Assembly: GCA_031291725.1 (NCBI GenBank)
Contig: JARLIM010000012.1
Location: 1 to 57,590 of the forward strand
Length of the DNA stretch: 57,590 bases
Direction: 5' to 3'
Source: Acetobacteraceae bacterium
GTDB taxonomy: Bacteria; Pseudomonadota; Alphaproteobacteria; Acetobacterales; Acetobacteraceae
Below the pieces are notes generated by a model. The model saw only the letters and a list, made by a program, of their open reading frames with translations. It did no database searches and was not told the origin of the DNA. Each line of letters begins with the position of its first letter. The first letter of the stretch is position 1. Below are positions 15,365 through 24,792 of this stretch, in pieces. Position numbers and translations under genes: made by a program.

Positions 15365-16299
15365 CAGATGGCCTTGGGGCCGCGCTTCTTGTCCCGCGCC
15401 GCCTTTTTGTCGGCATGCGGCAGGCCCTTGGGGGTCATAGCGATGCAAATCGCCTCAACAGCGGCCAAGGAGGGCGCCTCGCACGCCTCACCTGTCATCA
15501 CCGGCCCGATTTGAGTGCCGTCGATGAAACTGGCGGTGTAGTGGAGGTCGAAATTCTTCGCCGCCTCACCGAGCAGACGCACGCGCAGACCGAGAATCGG
15601 CAAATTCATCCCACGGCTGCCGGCAAATTGCCCGCCTTCCACCCAAGGGGAGGTCCAACCGCGCCCGAGGACCACCTGATATTCGATGTCGGTGAGCGCC
15701 ACGCCGTTGGTGGGGGCGATGGCAAAGCCTTCGATCCACTTGCCGCAGCCACGCTCGCCGAGCCAATCACCCAGCAATGCGCCGATATCGCCGCGGGTTT
15801 GGATATGCGCCATCACATCCATCACCACCGGGGGCGCTGCGGGCGTCGGGGCAGGGGCTGGGAGCGGCTTGGTGCTTGCGCTCAAGCTTTTCCGTCCGGC
15901 GGTGTCCTGATTGCTGATCAGCGGCAGAATTTGCAGCTTCGGCGCGGCATCGGCGCGGGCGTCGGGGGATTGATAGATCGTCACCATCACATGCGCCACA
16001 CCGTCAGCCACTCGCACCAAGGCGGCATCGCCTGCGCCGCTGACCCAGCCATCGGCTCCGATGGTACGAATCTCCACTGCCTCCGGCCGACCCGCGGGGC
16101 CGGGGGCCTTGGTGATGCGCACGCCGGGCAGACCGCTGGCGGTGTCGGCATGCGGCGAGGCGGCCACCACCACGCAATAAAGTCCCGCCTCCAGCCGCAT
16201 CAGGCTTGCAGAGGCGCGCAATTCGCTCACCCGACCGCTATCGGCGGATTGTTGAGAGGGGGCATCCGAATTGGGGAGGTGTTTGGGGCGAGTGGTCAT
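15364..16299 (-). CDS. ChW-like repeat protein, function unknown
   Basis: From ATG 16299 the protein is 311 residues. Its N-terminal half holds a small beta-type region (IRTIGADGWVSGAGDAALVRV). A Pro/Ala linker at about 145-158 follows. The C-terminal half has three modules resembling Clostridial hydrophobic W (ChW) repeats. Residues 163-195 have HIQTRGD, GDWLGERG and WIEGFAIAP; 205-242 have IEYQVV, GWTSPWVEGGQFAG and LGLRVRL; 252-288 are weaker. No signal peptide is visible. ChW repeats are known mostly from Gram-positive surface proteins, so their presence between two glycosyltransferases is unusual. An in-frame ATG at 16377 overlaps the upstream stop and is an alternative start. Confidence 0.6.
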   Translation of the reverse strand: MTTRPKHLPNSDAPSQQSADSGRVSELRASASLMRLEAGLYCVVVAASPHADTASGLPGVRITKAPGPAGRPEAVEIRTIGADGWVSGAGDAALVRVADGVAHVMVTIYQSPDARADAAPKLQILPLISNQDTAGRKSLSASTKPLPAPAPTPAAPPVVMDVMAHIQTRGDIGALLGDWLGERGCGKWIEGFAIAPTNGVALTDIEYQVVLGRGWTSPWVEGGQFAGSRGMNLPILGLRVRLLGEAAKNFDLHYTASFIDGTQIGPVMTGEACEAPSLAAVEAICIAMTPKGLPHADKKAARDKKRGPKAI

Positions 16300-16363
16300 G
16301 GTGTCGATCCGGTCGAATCCAGCTATTGCAGGGACAATCGTCAAACCCTGCCTGCAGCGCAAG

Positions 16364-19111
16364 TCAGGGATTTCCATATTTTAGAAGATGTTCATTGATC
16401 ATCGCGGCCGGCAGACCGAGTGGAAGAATAGCACCCATTCCGGTTTGTCGTACGCGTGCCGCCAGCGCACCAATATCGAACACCACCGCAGACAATCCCG
16501 CCCGCCAGACATGCGACAGCGCGTAGCTCCAGCTTTCCGGCACCACCGACGGAAGAAAAGCCACATGTGCCTGCTGTTCGCGCAGCAAGCTTCGGGCCTC
16601 CGCCTCGCGATAACGTCCGGTGACGAAGATGCGGCCGGTGGCGATGAGGGCTTCATCATCCAGGCTCATGCCCACCAGACGGAAGTACAGAGGCAGATTG
16701 CGCTGGGCGGCATCCTCGGCACAGGCGCGTAACACGTTGAACCCTTTATCGATTGAAATCGCCCCTACCACTGCAACCACCACACCGCCTTCCCTGGTGC
16801 GGCGTGGGGGCGGCTGGACGGGCAGGGGGGGCTCATCGGGTGGCTCGACGATCGGATCAATCTGCGGAAAATAGCGCCTCAGACGGCGGGCCATGTCCGC
16901 GCAGGGCACGGCGATGCGGGTGGCATGCGCGAATTCCTGCGCCGAACGCGCCCGCAACGCCATAACGTCCAGAGCTTCGAGATTTCGGCTGCCGACGCTG
17001 GCGAGACAGACATGGCAGGTCGCGGCATCGGTCGGCTCGCCGCAATAGCGCAATTCCGGACCGAGAAAGGTCATGCGCGGGCAGACGCTGGCGTAATCGT
17101 GAATAGCATACGCAATCGGCAGCTTCATCTCGGCCAAAATGCCAAGCAATGCGGGTGCATGTCCCAACCGATGATGAACCTCCGCCGCGCGCGGCTGGCA
17201 GCGTCTTAAAAAAAGCCGCAGGGCGTCTTGGTGCTCCGGGAGGCGGAAGGCGAGGTTGGGATAAGCGGTCGAGCCGGTGGCATCCTGCACCACGCACCAA
17301 CCGGGCAGGGTGGCGCCGTCGCGGTCGGTCGGATCTGCCATCGGACGCAGGATCAGCGCCCGACAGCCCTGCGCTGCCATCGCCGCGGCCCGCATCTGCA
17401 CCGCCCGCTCCACCCCGCCGCCGCTGGCATGGGTGATCAGCAGGGCCGTGGGGCGCGTGGCGGGGGCGAAAAAGCGCTGAATGTCGAGATTGCGCCGCGC
17501 CACGGCGAGGTTGTCTTCGGCGGGCACCCGTCCGGCCCAGGTGGCGACATGGGTGCCGTAGCCGGGATGCAGCGCCTCCAATAGCCGCAAATTGCGCGCC
17601 ATCAGCGCTGCCTTGGCGGCTCCGAATGACGCAGCCCCGAGATGCCCGACGAACACCCCAGCCGCAGCGACATGGCGCCAGCCAACGGCGAGACTGCGAC
17701 GGCACCACTCATTTTCCTCGCCATAGCCCTGGGCGAATACATCCTCACGCAGCAACCCGGTCTCCAGCAGCGCCTCATGGCGCAGATAGAGGCAAAAGCC
17801 GACGCCGGAGGGGATATCCACCGTCATCTCGCCATTGGCCCGGTTGGCCTGTGCATCCAATCGGGCGACGTCGCGCGCCTTGGGGCGGGGCGTATCATGG
17901 TCGCGCTGCGGATAAGAGAGCAGGCTGGCGGCATTGGAGAACGGGGTGGCGCTGGCGATGTCGGGTGCGCTGTGCACCAGGGCGCGCAAGCGGTGGAGCC
18001 AGGATCGACCCCGACCGCGTGGCACCAGCGTGTCGGCGTTCAACAGCACCACATCATGCCGTTCAGGCAGCGCCAGTGCCATGCGCAACCCGGCATTCGC
18101 ACTCGCCGGAAAGCCCAAATTATGCGCATGGCGACGCAGCGCGATCCGCCCTTGCGCGGCCAGTCGATCAAGCCCTGCGGACAAGGCGGAATCGGGCGAG
18201 GCGTCGTCGACCACGATCAGCCGGGCATCAGGTGCCGTCGCCATTACGGCGGCGAGGCAGGCACGGGTGGAGCGCCAATCGCGATAGGCGGGCACCACGA
18301 TGGCGATGTTGCGTGTCGGATCGGCGCTGATCGGGCGTGCAACATATTGCCCTGGTGGCGGCGTCCGTGTCAGCGCGTCGCGCACCACCGGGCTGCCGGG
18401 CAGATCGCGCCCGTCGGCATCGACCACACGGATGGTCCTGTTCCAGCCTGCCAGCGCCTCCGCAGACAGCTGAAAGCCGCGCGGCTGGCTGAGCGGGCGA
18501 ATGACCTGCATGTCTTGATCAGGGGCGATCTCGCGGCGATGACCTGCACCGTCCTGCACCAGCAGCCTGGGGGCGTGGGAGGGCGAGGCTGGGTGCCAGG
18601 CCCAACCTGCCAGCCCGCCTTCGGCTTCCCACACACACCCCTCAACGGCCAGCATTCGGGCCAGATCGACGCGGCGGCCCAGCTTCGCCCGGCGCGGGCC
18701 GATGAGGCGGGGGCCACCGTCTTCGTTCCAGACCGCCCCGCGCCAAGGCTCCGTGGCAAGGCGGTCGATCACCGTGCGGTCCACGGTGAGCACGCAGTGA
18801 GTCAGCAGATGATCCAGCGCCGCGCGTCGGGCGAGACCTTGGCGCAGCGTGGCCAGTCCGAGCCAGATTTCCTGGGTGCAGGCTTGTTCTGCCGCCTGTT
18901 CGAACAAGGGCAGCGCGCCGGTGGGATTGCGATGCAGCCAGAACAGGCCCAGCCGCAGGGCTATCGCCGGATCATTCGGAAGCAGCCGATGCGCCCGCTC
19001 CAGCCAGTCACGCTCCCGATCGGTCTCACCCTGCGCCGCGGCCTGCGCGGCGCGGTCTAGGCACAGAGCGGCGGCCTTGGCAGTTTCAGGCAGTTTCGGT
19101 GTCCTCGACAT
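16364..19111 (-). CDS. 915-residue double glycosyltransferase (GT2 + GT4)
   Basis: Domains in order: a helical TPR-like start (residues about 12-90), a small beta domain with the GWAWHPASP motif (about 155-245), a GT2 catalytic domain (266-500) with VVDDASPD, LLNADTLV and GYGEENEW, then a GT4-type domain (about 553-915) beginning LLITHASGGGVERA. Two active centres in one chain suggest two consecutive sugar additions. The start at 19111 lies 26 bases inside the Sel1-repeat gene, showing tight coupling. It has no membrane segment, so it works in the cytoplasm, presumably on the cargo or glycan handled by the upstream secretion genes. Confidence 0.8.
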   Translation of the reverse strand: MSRTPKLPETAKAAALCLDRAAQAAAQGETDRERDWLERAHRLLPNDPAIALRLGLFWLHRNPTGALPLFEQAAEQACTQEIWLGLATLRQGLARRAALDHLLTHCVLTVDRTVIDRLATEPWRGAVWNEDGGPRLIGPRRAKLGRRVDLARMLAVEGCVWEAEGGLAGWAWHPASPSHAPRLLVQDGAGHRREIAPDQDMQVIRPLSQPRGFQLSAEALAGWNRTIRVVDADGRDLPGSPVVRDALTRTPPPGQYVARPISADPTRNIAIVVPAYRDWRSTRACLAAVMATAPDARLIVVDDASPDSALSAGLDRLAAQGRIALRRHAHNLGFPASANAGLRMALALPERHDVVLLNADTLVPRGRGRSWLHRLRALVHSAPDIASATPFSNAASLLSYPQRDHDTPRPKARDVARLDAQANRANGEMTVDIPSGVGFCLYLRHEALLETGLLREDVFAQGYGEENEWCRRSLAVGWRHVAAAGVFVGHLGAASFGAAKAALMARNLRLLEALHPGYGTHVATWAGRVPAEDNLAVARRNLDIQRFFAPATRPTALLITHASGGGVERAVQMRAAAMAAQGCRALILRPMADPTDRDGATLPGWCVVQDATGSTAYPNLAFRLPEHQDALRLFLRRCQPRAAEVHHRLGHAPALLGILAEMKLPIAYAIHDYASVCPRMTFLGPELRYCGEPTDAATCHVCLASVGSRNLEALDVMALRARSAQEFAHATRIAVPCADMARRLRRYFPQIDPIVEPPDEPPLPVQPPPRRTREGGVVVAVVGAISIDKGFNVLRACAEDAAQRNLPLYFRLVGMSLDDEALIATGRIFVTGRYREAEARSLLREQQAHVAFLPSVVPESWSYALSHVWRAGLSAVVFDIGALAARVRQTGMGAILPLGLPAAMINEHLLKYGNP

Positions 19112-20900
19112 CCGGCGTTTGCGGCTCCACCGAAGGCTCCGGAGTGGCGGGCGGCGGCAATGCGTCCAACTCGATCTGCGCGTCGGTGATCCCGGCCTGC
19201 ATGGCGCGCTCGAACCAGCGTCGGGCCTGCTCCTTGTCACGTTGTCCGGCGAGGCCGCGGGCGAGGTAGCGGCCAAGCACCATCATCGCTTGCGGATGCC
19301 CGCGTTCGGCTGCGGCTTGGAACCAGTTTTGCGCGATGCGACGATCCCACATCACCTCATGCCCACCGCCATAGAGCGCACCCAGGGCGAACATCGCGCC
19401 CATATGACCCTGATTGGCGGCCCGACGGAACCAAGTGAGCGAGCCGGCATCGTCACGTGGACCGCCAGCGCCCTTGACCATCATATCCCCGATGGCCACT
19501 TGCGCATCCGTGATCCCGGCTTCGGCCGCCTTGATCAGCCATTCCCGCGCCTCGATCTCATCCTGCGCCACACCCTGGCCTTCGCGCAGCATGCGACCGT
19601 ACCAGAATTGCGCATTTGCCACTTTTTCGGCGGATTGGCGCAGATAGCGCGCCGCCTCCGCCAGATCCTGCTCTACCCCGAATCCCTCGGCGCGGCAGAC
19701 GCCGTAATTGTATGCGGCGATGGCGTCGCCCTTATCGGCTTCCACTTTGAACCATTCGGCGGTGTCTTTGGAATCCTCGGGGGAGGCGATGCGTTGCATC
19801 ACCATCGCCGCCATGTCGTAGCGCGCCTGTGCCAGCCCGGATTCGGCCGCCTGCCGGAACCATTTTGCGGCTTCGACAGGGTTCTTTTTGACGCCTTCTC
19901 CGGTCATGTGCATGGCACCGAGGGCGCGCGCCGCCCCGGTGTGACCAGCTTCTGCCGCACGCCGCAGCCAATGCGCGGCCTCTTCCATGTTGGGCGGCAG
20001 CGGGCCATCGGCGCGGGCATAGATCTGCCCCACCGCGGCTGCCGCCTCGCCATCGCCTTGCAGACCGGCGCGACGCAGCCAGGATTCGGCCATCACCGGA
20101 TCGATTTCGACCCCGCGCCCGTTGAGCAGCGCCATGCCATAGCGTGTCATCGCACTGCGAACCTGCTTTTCCGCCGCCTGCTTGAGCAGATTCGCAGCCT
20201 TTTCAGGATTGGCCTCGACGCCTTTGCCCTGATCGTAGAGCGCGCCGAGCAGATATTGCGCCGTGCCCAGACCGGCCTCGGAGGCGGCTTCAAGGTTCTT
20301 TGCCGCCTCGGCGAATTCGGCGTCTTCCTTGGCCGTTCGCAGAATCGCCACCCCATGGCCAAGTTGGCCCTGGGCGCAATTGCCTGCGGCGGATTGGGCG
20401 TAAAGTTCGTCCGATCCGACCTGATCGCGCAGCTTCTCCGGGCCGTTGATCTTCAGGTAGGCAAGCAGCGCCTGCGCCTCGTGCGACCCGCCATCGGAGG
20501 CGCGTTTGGCCCAATAGGCGGCCTGATCGAAATCGGGATCTGCCACCACGCTGGCGCGGCCGAACAGATTGGCTGACACGGTGCCCGCCAATTGACCGGG
20601 GGCGGCGTCAGGCGAATCGATCGGCACGCCCTGCACATAGAATGCCGCCAGCATCGATTGTGCCGGGACAAAATTCTGCTCGGCCGATTTTTCCAGCCAG
20701 CGCTTGGCTTCGAGCACACTGCCGGGTGCGCCCGCGCCCTCCAGATAAGAGCGGGCGACCTGATATTGCGCTTCGGGCAATCCAGCTTGGGCGGCGCGGC
20801 TGAGTGTTTTAAACGCAGCCGCGCGCTTGCCGTCGCTGATCAGTGCCAAAGCGCTTTGCAGATCTTTCTCGGGCGAGGAGAACAGACCGAACAAAGCCAT
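19086..20900 (-). CDS. Sel1-repeat protein (SLR scaffold)
   Basis: This 604-residue protein consists of about fourteen Sel1-like repeats of 35-40 residues with the A-x-x-W-F-x-x-A-A-x-x-G and LG-x-x-Y-x-x-G-x-G pattern. A Pro/Glu-rich acidic tail follows. It begins MALFGLFSSPEKDL without a signal peptide, so a cytoplasmic scaffold is likely. Sel1 proteins are protein-binding platforms. Here it sits 21 bases after the HlyD gene and overlaps the glycosyltransferase start, suggesting that it brings cargo, transporter and glycosyltransferase together. That role is inference; only the repeat fold is visible. Confidence 0.85.
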   Translation of the reverse strand: MALFGLFSSPEKDLQSALALISDGKRAAAFKTLSRAAQAGLPEAQYQVARSYLEGAGAPGSVLEAKRWLEKSAEQNFVPAQSMLAAFYVQGVPIDSPDAAPGQLAGTVSANLFGRASVVADPDFDQAAYWAKRASDGGSHEAQALLAYLKINGPEKLRDQVGSDELYAQSAAGNCAQGQLGHGVAILRTAKEDAEFAEAAKNLEAASEAGLGTAQYLLGALYDQGKGVEANPEKAANLLKQAAEKQVRSAMTRYGMALLNGRGVEIDPVMAESWLRRAGLQGDGEAAAAVGQIYARADGPLPPNMEEAAHWLRRAAEAGHTGAARALGAMHMTGEGVKKNPVEAAKWFRQAAESGLAQARYDMAAMVMQRIASPEDSKDTAEWFKVEADKGDAIAAYNYGVCRAEGFGVEQDLAEAARYLRQSAEKVANAQFWYGRMLREGQGVAQDEIEAREWLIKAAEAGITDAQVAIGDMMVKGAGGPRDDAGSLTWFRRAANQGHMGAMFALGALYGGGHEVMWDRRIAQNWFQAAAERGHPQAMMVLGRYLARGLAGQRDKEQARRWFERAMQAGITDAQIELDALPPPATPEPSVEPQTPDVEDTETA

Positions 20901-20921
20901 TGGCTTAACCCCGTTGGCTGA

Positions 20922-22319
20922 TCATGGCTCGCGCATACCCTCGGTGAGCACCGGGATAAAGCGGCCAAGCAGGTAGTTCAGCATCGTCCGACGGCCAACC
21001 TTAATGTCTGCCTCAATGCCCAGACCGGGTTGCAGACGGAAATCAGGCGGTAGATTGGTCATCTTCATCTGGTCGATGACAATCTTTACCCGATAGATCG
21101 AGGTTCCCAACGGCACCGAATCCGGCTTCGGCTTGTCCGGCCCATCGGTGGGCGTGGCCTGACTGTCCGGTGCGACGACCCGCACATGGCCTTCGGCATA
21201 GCCATGCTCGAAGAAGCGGTAGGCGTCGAACTTGATCACCGCTTGATCGCCGGTGCGCACGAAGCCGACATCGCTGGCGGGAATGGCGGCATCGATTTCC
21301 ATCGGGCTGTCATCCGGCACCAGGGTGATGAAGGGTTCGGCGGTGTTGAGCACCGAGCCCACCGACACCTTGGCAATCGAGAGCACGGTTGCGTCCTGAT
21401 CGGCGCGCAGATCGACGAGTTCGCGCTTGCGCTTGGCCTTGGCCAACTGATCCGACGCATCGGCAAGCTTGCGACTGGCCTCGGTCAATTGCTGAGAAAT
21501 ATCGGCACGGTAGTTTTGCACATACCCATCGCGTTCGGCGATTTGCGCATCAATGTCGCGCTGCGCGGCAGCGGCTGTGGCTTTGGCACCATCAAGCGAG
21601 CGACGGGCATCGGCGACGGTGCTCAATGCCTGTTGGGTGTTGAACTTGCTGCCAACGCCTTCGCGTTCCAAACGCTGACGGGCCCCCAACATTTCAGAGG
21701 CAATGCTCAATTGGTCGCCATAGCCCACGATGTCGCTTTTCGCTTTATCGAGTGCGGAGGACAGCGAGTCGATTTTCTGGCGGTAGTTTTCCAACTTAAA
21801 GCCGCGCTCCGCCTGACGCTGCTTGAAGATCGCCGCCTGCAATTGACTGGCTGGCGTGGTGGTGGGGATGTATTCCCGCCCATTGGCTTCCGCCGTCAGT
21901 CGGTCCACTTCGGTCTTCAGGCTGTCAGTCTGTTCTTCCATGCTGACCAGATCCGCACCGGTGAAGGTGGGGTCAAGACGGGCAAGCAACTCGCCCTTCT
22001 GCACGCGCTGGCCAATGCGCACGTCGATTGAGCGAACGATGGAGGCTTCCAGCGGCTGCAGCAGGATATTCGAGCCCTGTGCCTCCACCTTGCCCTGTGC
22101 CGTCACCACGCGGTCGATCGGCACGGTGCCTGCGATGACGAAGAACACCACCAGCATCGTGGCGAGCACGAAGGTAAAATAACGCGCAATGGCAGGCGGC
22201 TGCTTGGAAATCAGCGCCGTGGTGGGCGACTGGAATTCGAGCAGCGCACTTTCCGCTGTGGCGGGGTCGCGCAGGGCCGGTGCGGTGGCCGGAATGATGC
22301 GGGCCAGTTCCTGGGACAT
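20922..22319 (-). CDS. HlyD-family periplasmic adaptor of a type I secretion system
   Basis: The 465-residue protein has a cytoplasmic N-tail, one transmembrane segment at about residues 45-65 (FVLATMLVVFFVIAG) and the conserved VDRVVTAQGKVE start of the lipoyl half. A long coiled coil rich in Ala, Lys, Asp and Glu follows, then the second lipoyl/beta-barrel part (VDLRADQDATVLSI; GYAEGHVRVVAPDS). It bridges the inner-membrane ABC transporter and a TolC-type outer-membrane channel, which is not in this window. It starts three bases after the ABC gene. Confidence 0.9.
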   Translation of the reverse strand: MSQELARIIPATAPALRDPATAESALLEFQSPTTALISKQPPAIARYFTFVLATMLVVFFVIAGTVPIDRVVTAQGKVEAQGSNILLQPLEASIVRSIDVRIGQRVQKGELLARLDPTFTGADLVSMEEQTDSLKTEVDRLTAEANGREYIPTTTPASQLQAAIFKQRQAERGFKLENYRQKIDSLSSALDKAKSDIVGYGDQLSIASEMLGARQRLEREGVGSKFNTQQALSTVADARRSLDGAKATAAAAQRDIDAQIAERDGYVQNYRADISQQLTEASRKLADASDQLAKAKRKRELVDLRADQDATVLSIAKVSVGSVLNTAEPFITLVPDDSPMEIDAAIPASDVGFVRTGDQAVIKFDAYRFFEHGYAEGHVRVVAPDSQATPTDGPDKPKPDSVPLGTSIYRVKIVIDQMKMTNLPPDFRLQPGLGIEADIKVGRRTMLNYLLGRFIPVLTEGMREP

Positions 22320-22322
22320 GGC

Positions 22323-24572
22323 TCAGTTCCCCTCAAGCAGAGTGTTGCCAGCTTCGAGCGCGGCTGCGTCGATGTGGCGGTTCTGCTGCGACCACAAATG
22401 GCGGTAAATCGCGCAGCGTTGCACCAGTTCGTCATGTGTGCCGAGATCGACCACCTTGCCGCGATCCATCACCATGATCTGGTGACAATCCATGATCGAC
22501 GACAGACGATGCGAGACGATCACCATCGTGCGGCCATGGGCGATGCGCTTGATGATGGCGTTCACCAGCGCTTCCGATTCAGGATCAAGCGCCGATGTCG
22601 CTTCATCCAGGATCAGAATGCGCGGGTCGTGGATCAAGGCGCGGGCAATGGCCAGACGCTGACGCTGACCGCCGGAGAGGTTGGGCGAACCTTCCTCCAC
22701 ATAGGTTTCATAGCCCAGCGGCATGCGTTCGATGAACTCCTCAGCGCCTGCCAAACGGGCAGCGCGCACGGCATCGGACAGCGTCAGACCGGGACGGCCG
22801 GCCAGGATGTTCTCGCGGATCGTGCCACGGAAGAGGAAGTTATCCTGCAACACCACGCCGAAGCTGCGACGCAGATGGGCGAGGTTGATTTCGCGCAGAT
22901 CCATGCCGTCGATCTTCACGAAGCCTTCATATTCACGGTTGATGCCCTGCAACAGGCGGGTGATCGTCGATTTGCCCGAGCCCGAGCGGCCGACAAGGCC
23001 AAGCATCGTGCCGGCGGGCACCTCAAACGTCACGCCATCCAGCGCCTTGGTGCGACTGCCCGGATAGGCAAATTCCACCTTGTTGAAGCTGATCGCCCCC
23101 TCAAAGCGCGGACGCACACCGGCGGACGGATTGGTGGTCTCGGGGCGCGAATTCAGCACCGAAGACGCATAGGCTACCGCCGTGCGCTGCTCTTCGGCGT
23201 CCTCGATCAGCTTGGACAGTGAGACCAATGGTTGCGCCACGCGGCCACCGAGCATCATGAAGGCGAACAGCGTGCCCACAGAGCCGTTGCCGTTGCTGAG
23301 AATCATCGCAGCGCCGATCAGCGTGACGAAGCGGCTCATGATCGCCTCGAACGGCTGCACCAGGGTCGCCGGCCAGTTGGCGTATTGCTGTGCCGCCAGA
23401 TTGGCCTCGCCAGACGCTGCTGTGCGCTTATCCCACTCATCCTTCTGCACCGGCTCCATCGCCAGCGACTTCACCGTGCGAATGCCGTGCAGCGTCTCGT
23501 TCATCGTCACCGATTTGGCGATTTCGGATTCGATGTATTTGCCATACAGGCGGCGATAGCCCGGCATGAACGAGGCGATGATGATCACGATACACACGCC
23601 GCAACCAATAACCACCAGTGTCAGCCAGGGGTTGAGGATCACCAGCACAGGCAGAATGACCACCAGCGTGATCAGATCGAGGATGGTCGCCAACATGCGG
23701 CCAGTGAGGAAGTTCTTGATCTTCGACGTTTCGCCGACCGCATGCATAATCTCGCCGATTGGCTTGCGTTCGAAAAAGTCGATCGGAAGATTGAGCAGGC
23801 GGCGGAACAGATAGATGCCGATCTTGGCGTCCAGTCGCGTGGCGACATACAGAATCTGCTGCCGCCGGCTCCAACCGATAATCGCTTCATACAATGTGGC
23901 GGCCACCAGCAGCAGCGCCACCAAGCTGAGCGTGGACCAGCTGTGATGTGTCACCACGCGGTCAACCACCGTCATGATGATCAAAGGCGGGAAGATCGTC
24001 AGGAACGCCATCGTCACCGAGCCGATGATGATGTCGCGCAGCAGCTTCTTCTCGCGCAGAACCAGATTGACGACCCATTGCACGCTGAATGGCTGATCGT
24101 CCTGCGCCACGCCGCGCTCGGGGCGCAGCAGCAGCACCATGCCGGACCAAGCCTGCGACAGACGCAATTCGTCCACCGGCACCGGATCGGCTTCGAACGT
24201 GGCGGCCGGATCTTTCAGCCAAACAAGGTTGCGGGCGGGATCGGTGCGCACCATCAGGGCGGCGCTACCGTCATCGAGCATCAGCACAACCGGGCGGGCA
24301 TCGCTCATGCTGACCAACTGACGCCAGCGCACACTGGTTGCGCGCGCCCACATGCCGGCACCCTGGAGCCATTTTACATAGGCTGCCGGTGGCGGGCTTT
24401 CCCCTTTGGCGATCCGCATATCGTTGCGGTCAAGTTCATAGCCATAGAAACGGGCCGCCGCCAGCACGGCCAGGATGCGAATTTCAAGTGGAGTCCGCGG
24501 CAGAGCTTCGCCCTGTTCATATGGCACGCGCGGCTCTTCCGGCTCTGCCTGCGGATTTTCGACTCTTTCCAT
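22323..24572 (-). CDS. type I secretion ABC transporter with degenerate C39-like domain
   Basis: The 749-residue protein has three parts. An N-terminal domain of about 150 residues takes the place of the C39 peptidase but lacks the catalytic Cys motif, as in HlyB/LssB-type transporters. A six-helix membrane domain follows (for example IIIGSVTMAFLTIFPPLIIM). The ABC ATPase has Walker A VGRSGSGKST, signature LSGGQRQRL and Walker B ILILDEATSALD. Such transporters export unprocessed proteins, often large RTX-type cargo, with a C-terminal signal. I chose ATG 24572 (MERVENPQ); the 51-residue upstream extension has no family similarity. It is the first gene of the six-gene operon. Confidence 0.9.
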   Translation of the reverse strand: MERVENPQAEPEEPRVPYEQGEALPRTPLEIRILAVLAAARFYGYELDRNDMRIAKGESPPPAAYVKWLQGAGMWARATSVRWRQLVSMSDARPVVLMLDDGSAALMVRTDPARNLVWLKDPAATFEADPVPVDELRLSQAWSGMVLLLRPERGVAQDDQPFSVQWVVNLVLREKKLLRDIIIGSVTMAFLTIFPPLIIMTVVDRVVTHHSWSTLSLVALLLVAATLYEAIIGWSRRQQILYVATRLDAKIGIYLFRRLLNLPIDFFERKPIGEIMHAVGETSKIKNFLTGRMLATILDLITLVVILPVLVILNPWLTLVVIGCGVCIVIIIASFMPGYRRLYGKYIESEIAKSVTMNETLHGIRTVKSLAMEPVQKDEWDKRTAASGEANLAAQQYANWPATLVQPFEAIMSRFVTLIGAAMILSNGNGSVGTLFAFMMLGGRVAQPLVSLSKLIEDAEEQRTAVAYASSVLNSRPETTNPSAGVRPRFEGAISFNKVEFAYPGSRTKALDGVTFEVPAGTMLGLVGRSGSGKSTITRLLQGINREYEGFVKIDGMDLREINLAHLRRSFGVVLQDNFLFRGTIRENILAGRPGLTLSDAVRAARLAGAEEFIERMPLGYETYVEEGSPNLSGGQRQRLAIARALIHDPRILILDEATSALDPESEALVNAIIKRIAHGRTMVIVSHRLSSIMDCHQIMVMDRGKVVDLGTHDELVQRCAIYRHLWSQQNRHIDAAALEAGNTLLEGN

Positions 24573-24792
24573 ACGATCACCCCATTCCCGCGCGGCACCG
24601 CCGGCCAATATCAGCGCACCTGTATGGCACTTCGATGATTTCGGCCAGAGCGGCTGTGCTGTTGTGCAGCATAACCAGTCGGTTTGCCATTGTCGCCTGT
24701 TGGCGATACCGGATACGATCAGCAATTATACGCAGTCGACTCCCTATTCGCAGAGTCGCAGCGTGCCTCAATTCGCGGCACCTCACGCAAAG

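Noticed and set aside
23232..24638. 468-codon plus-strand frame over the secretion ABC gene
   Set aside because: Walker and signature motifs prove the minus-strand gene; the plus frame is rich in His/Gln/Arg and has no motif.
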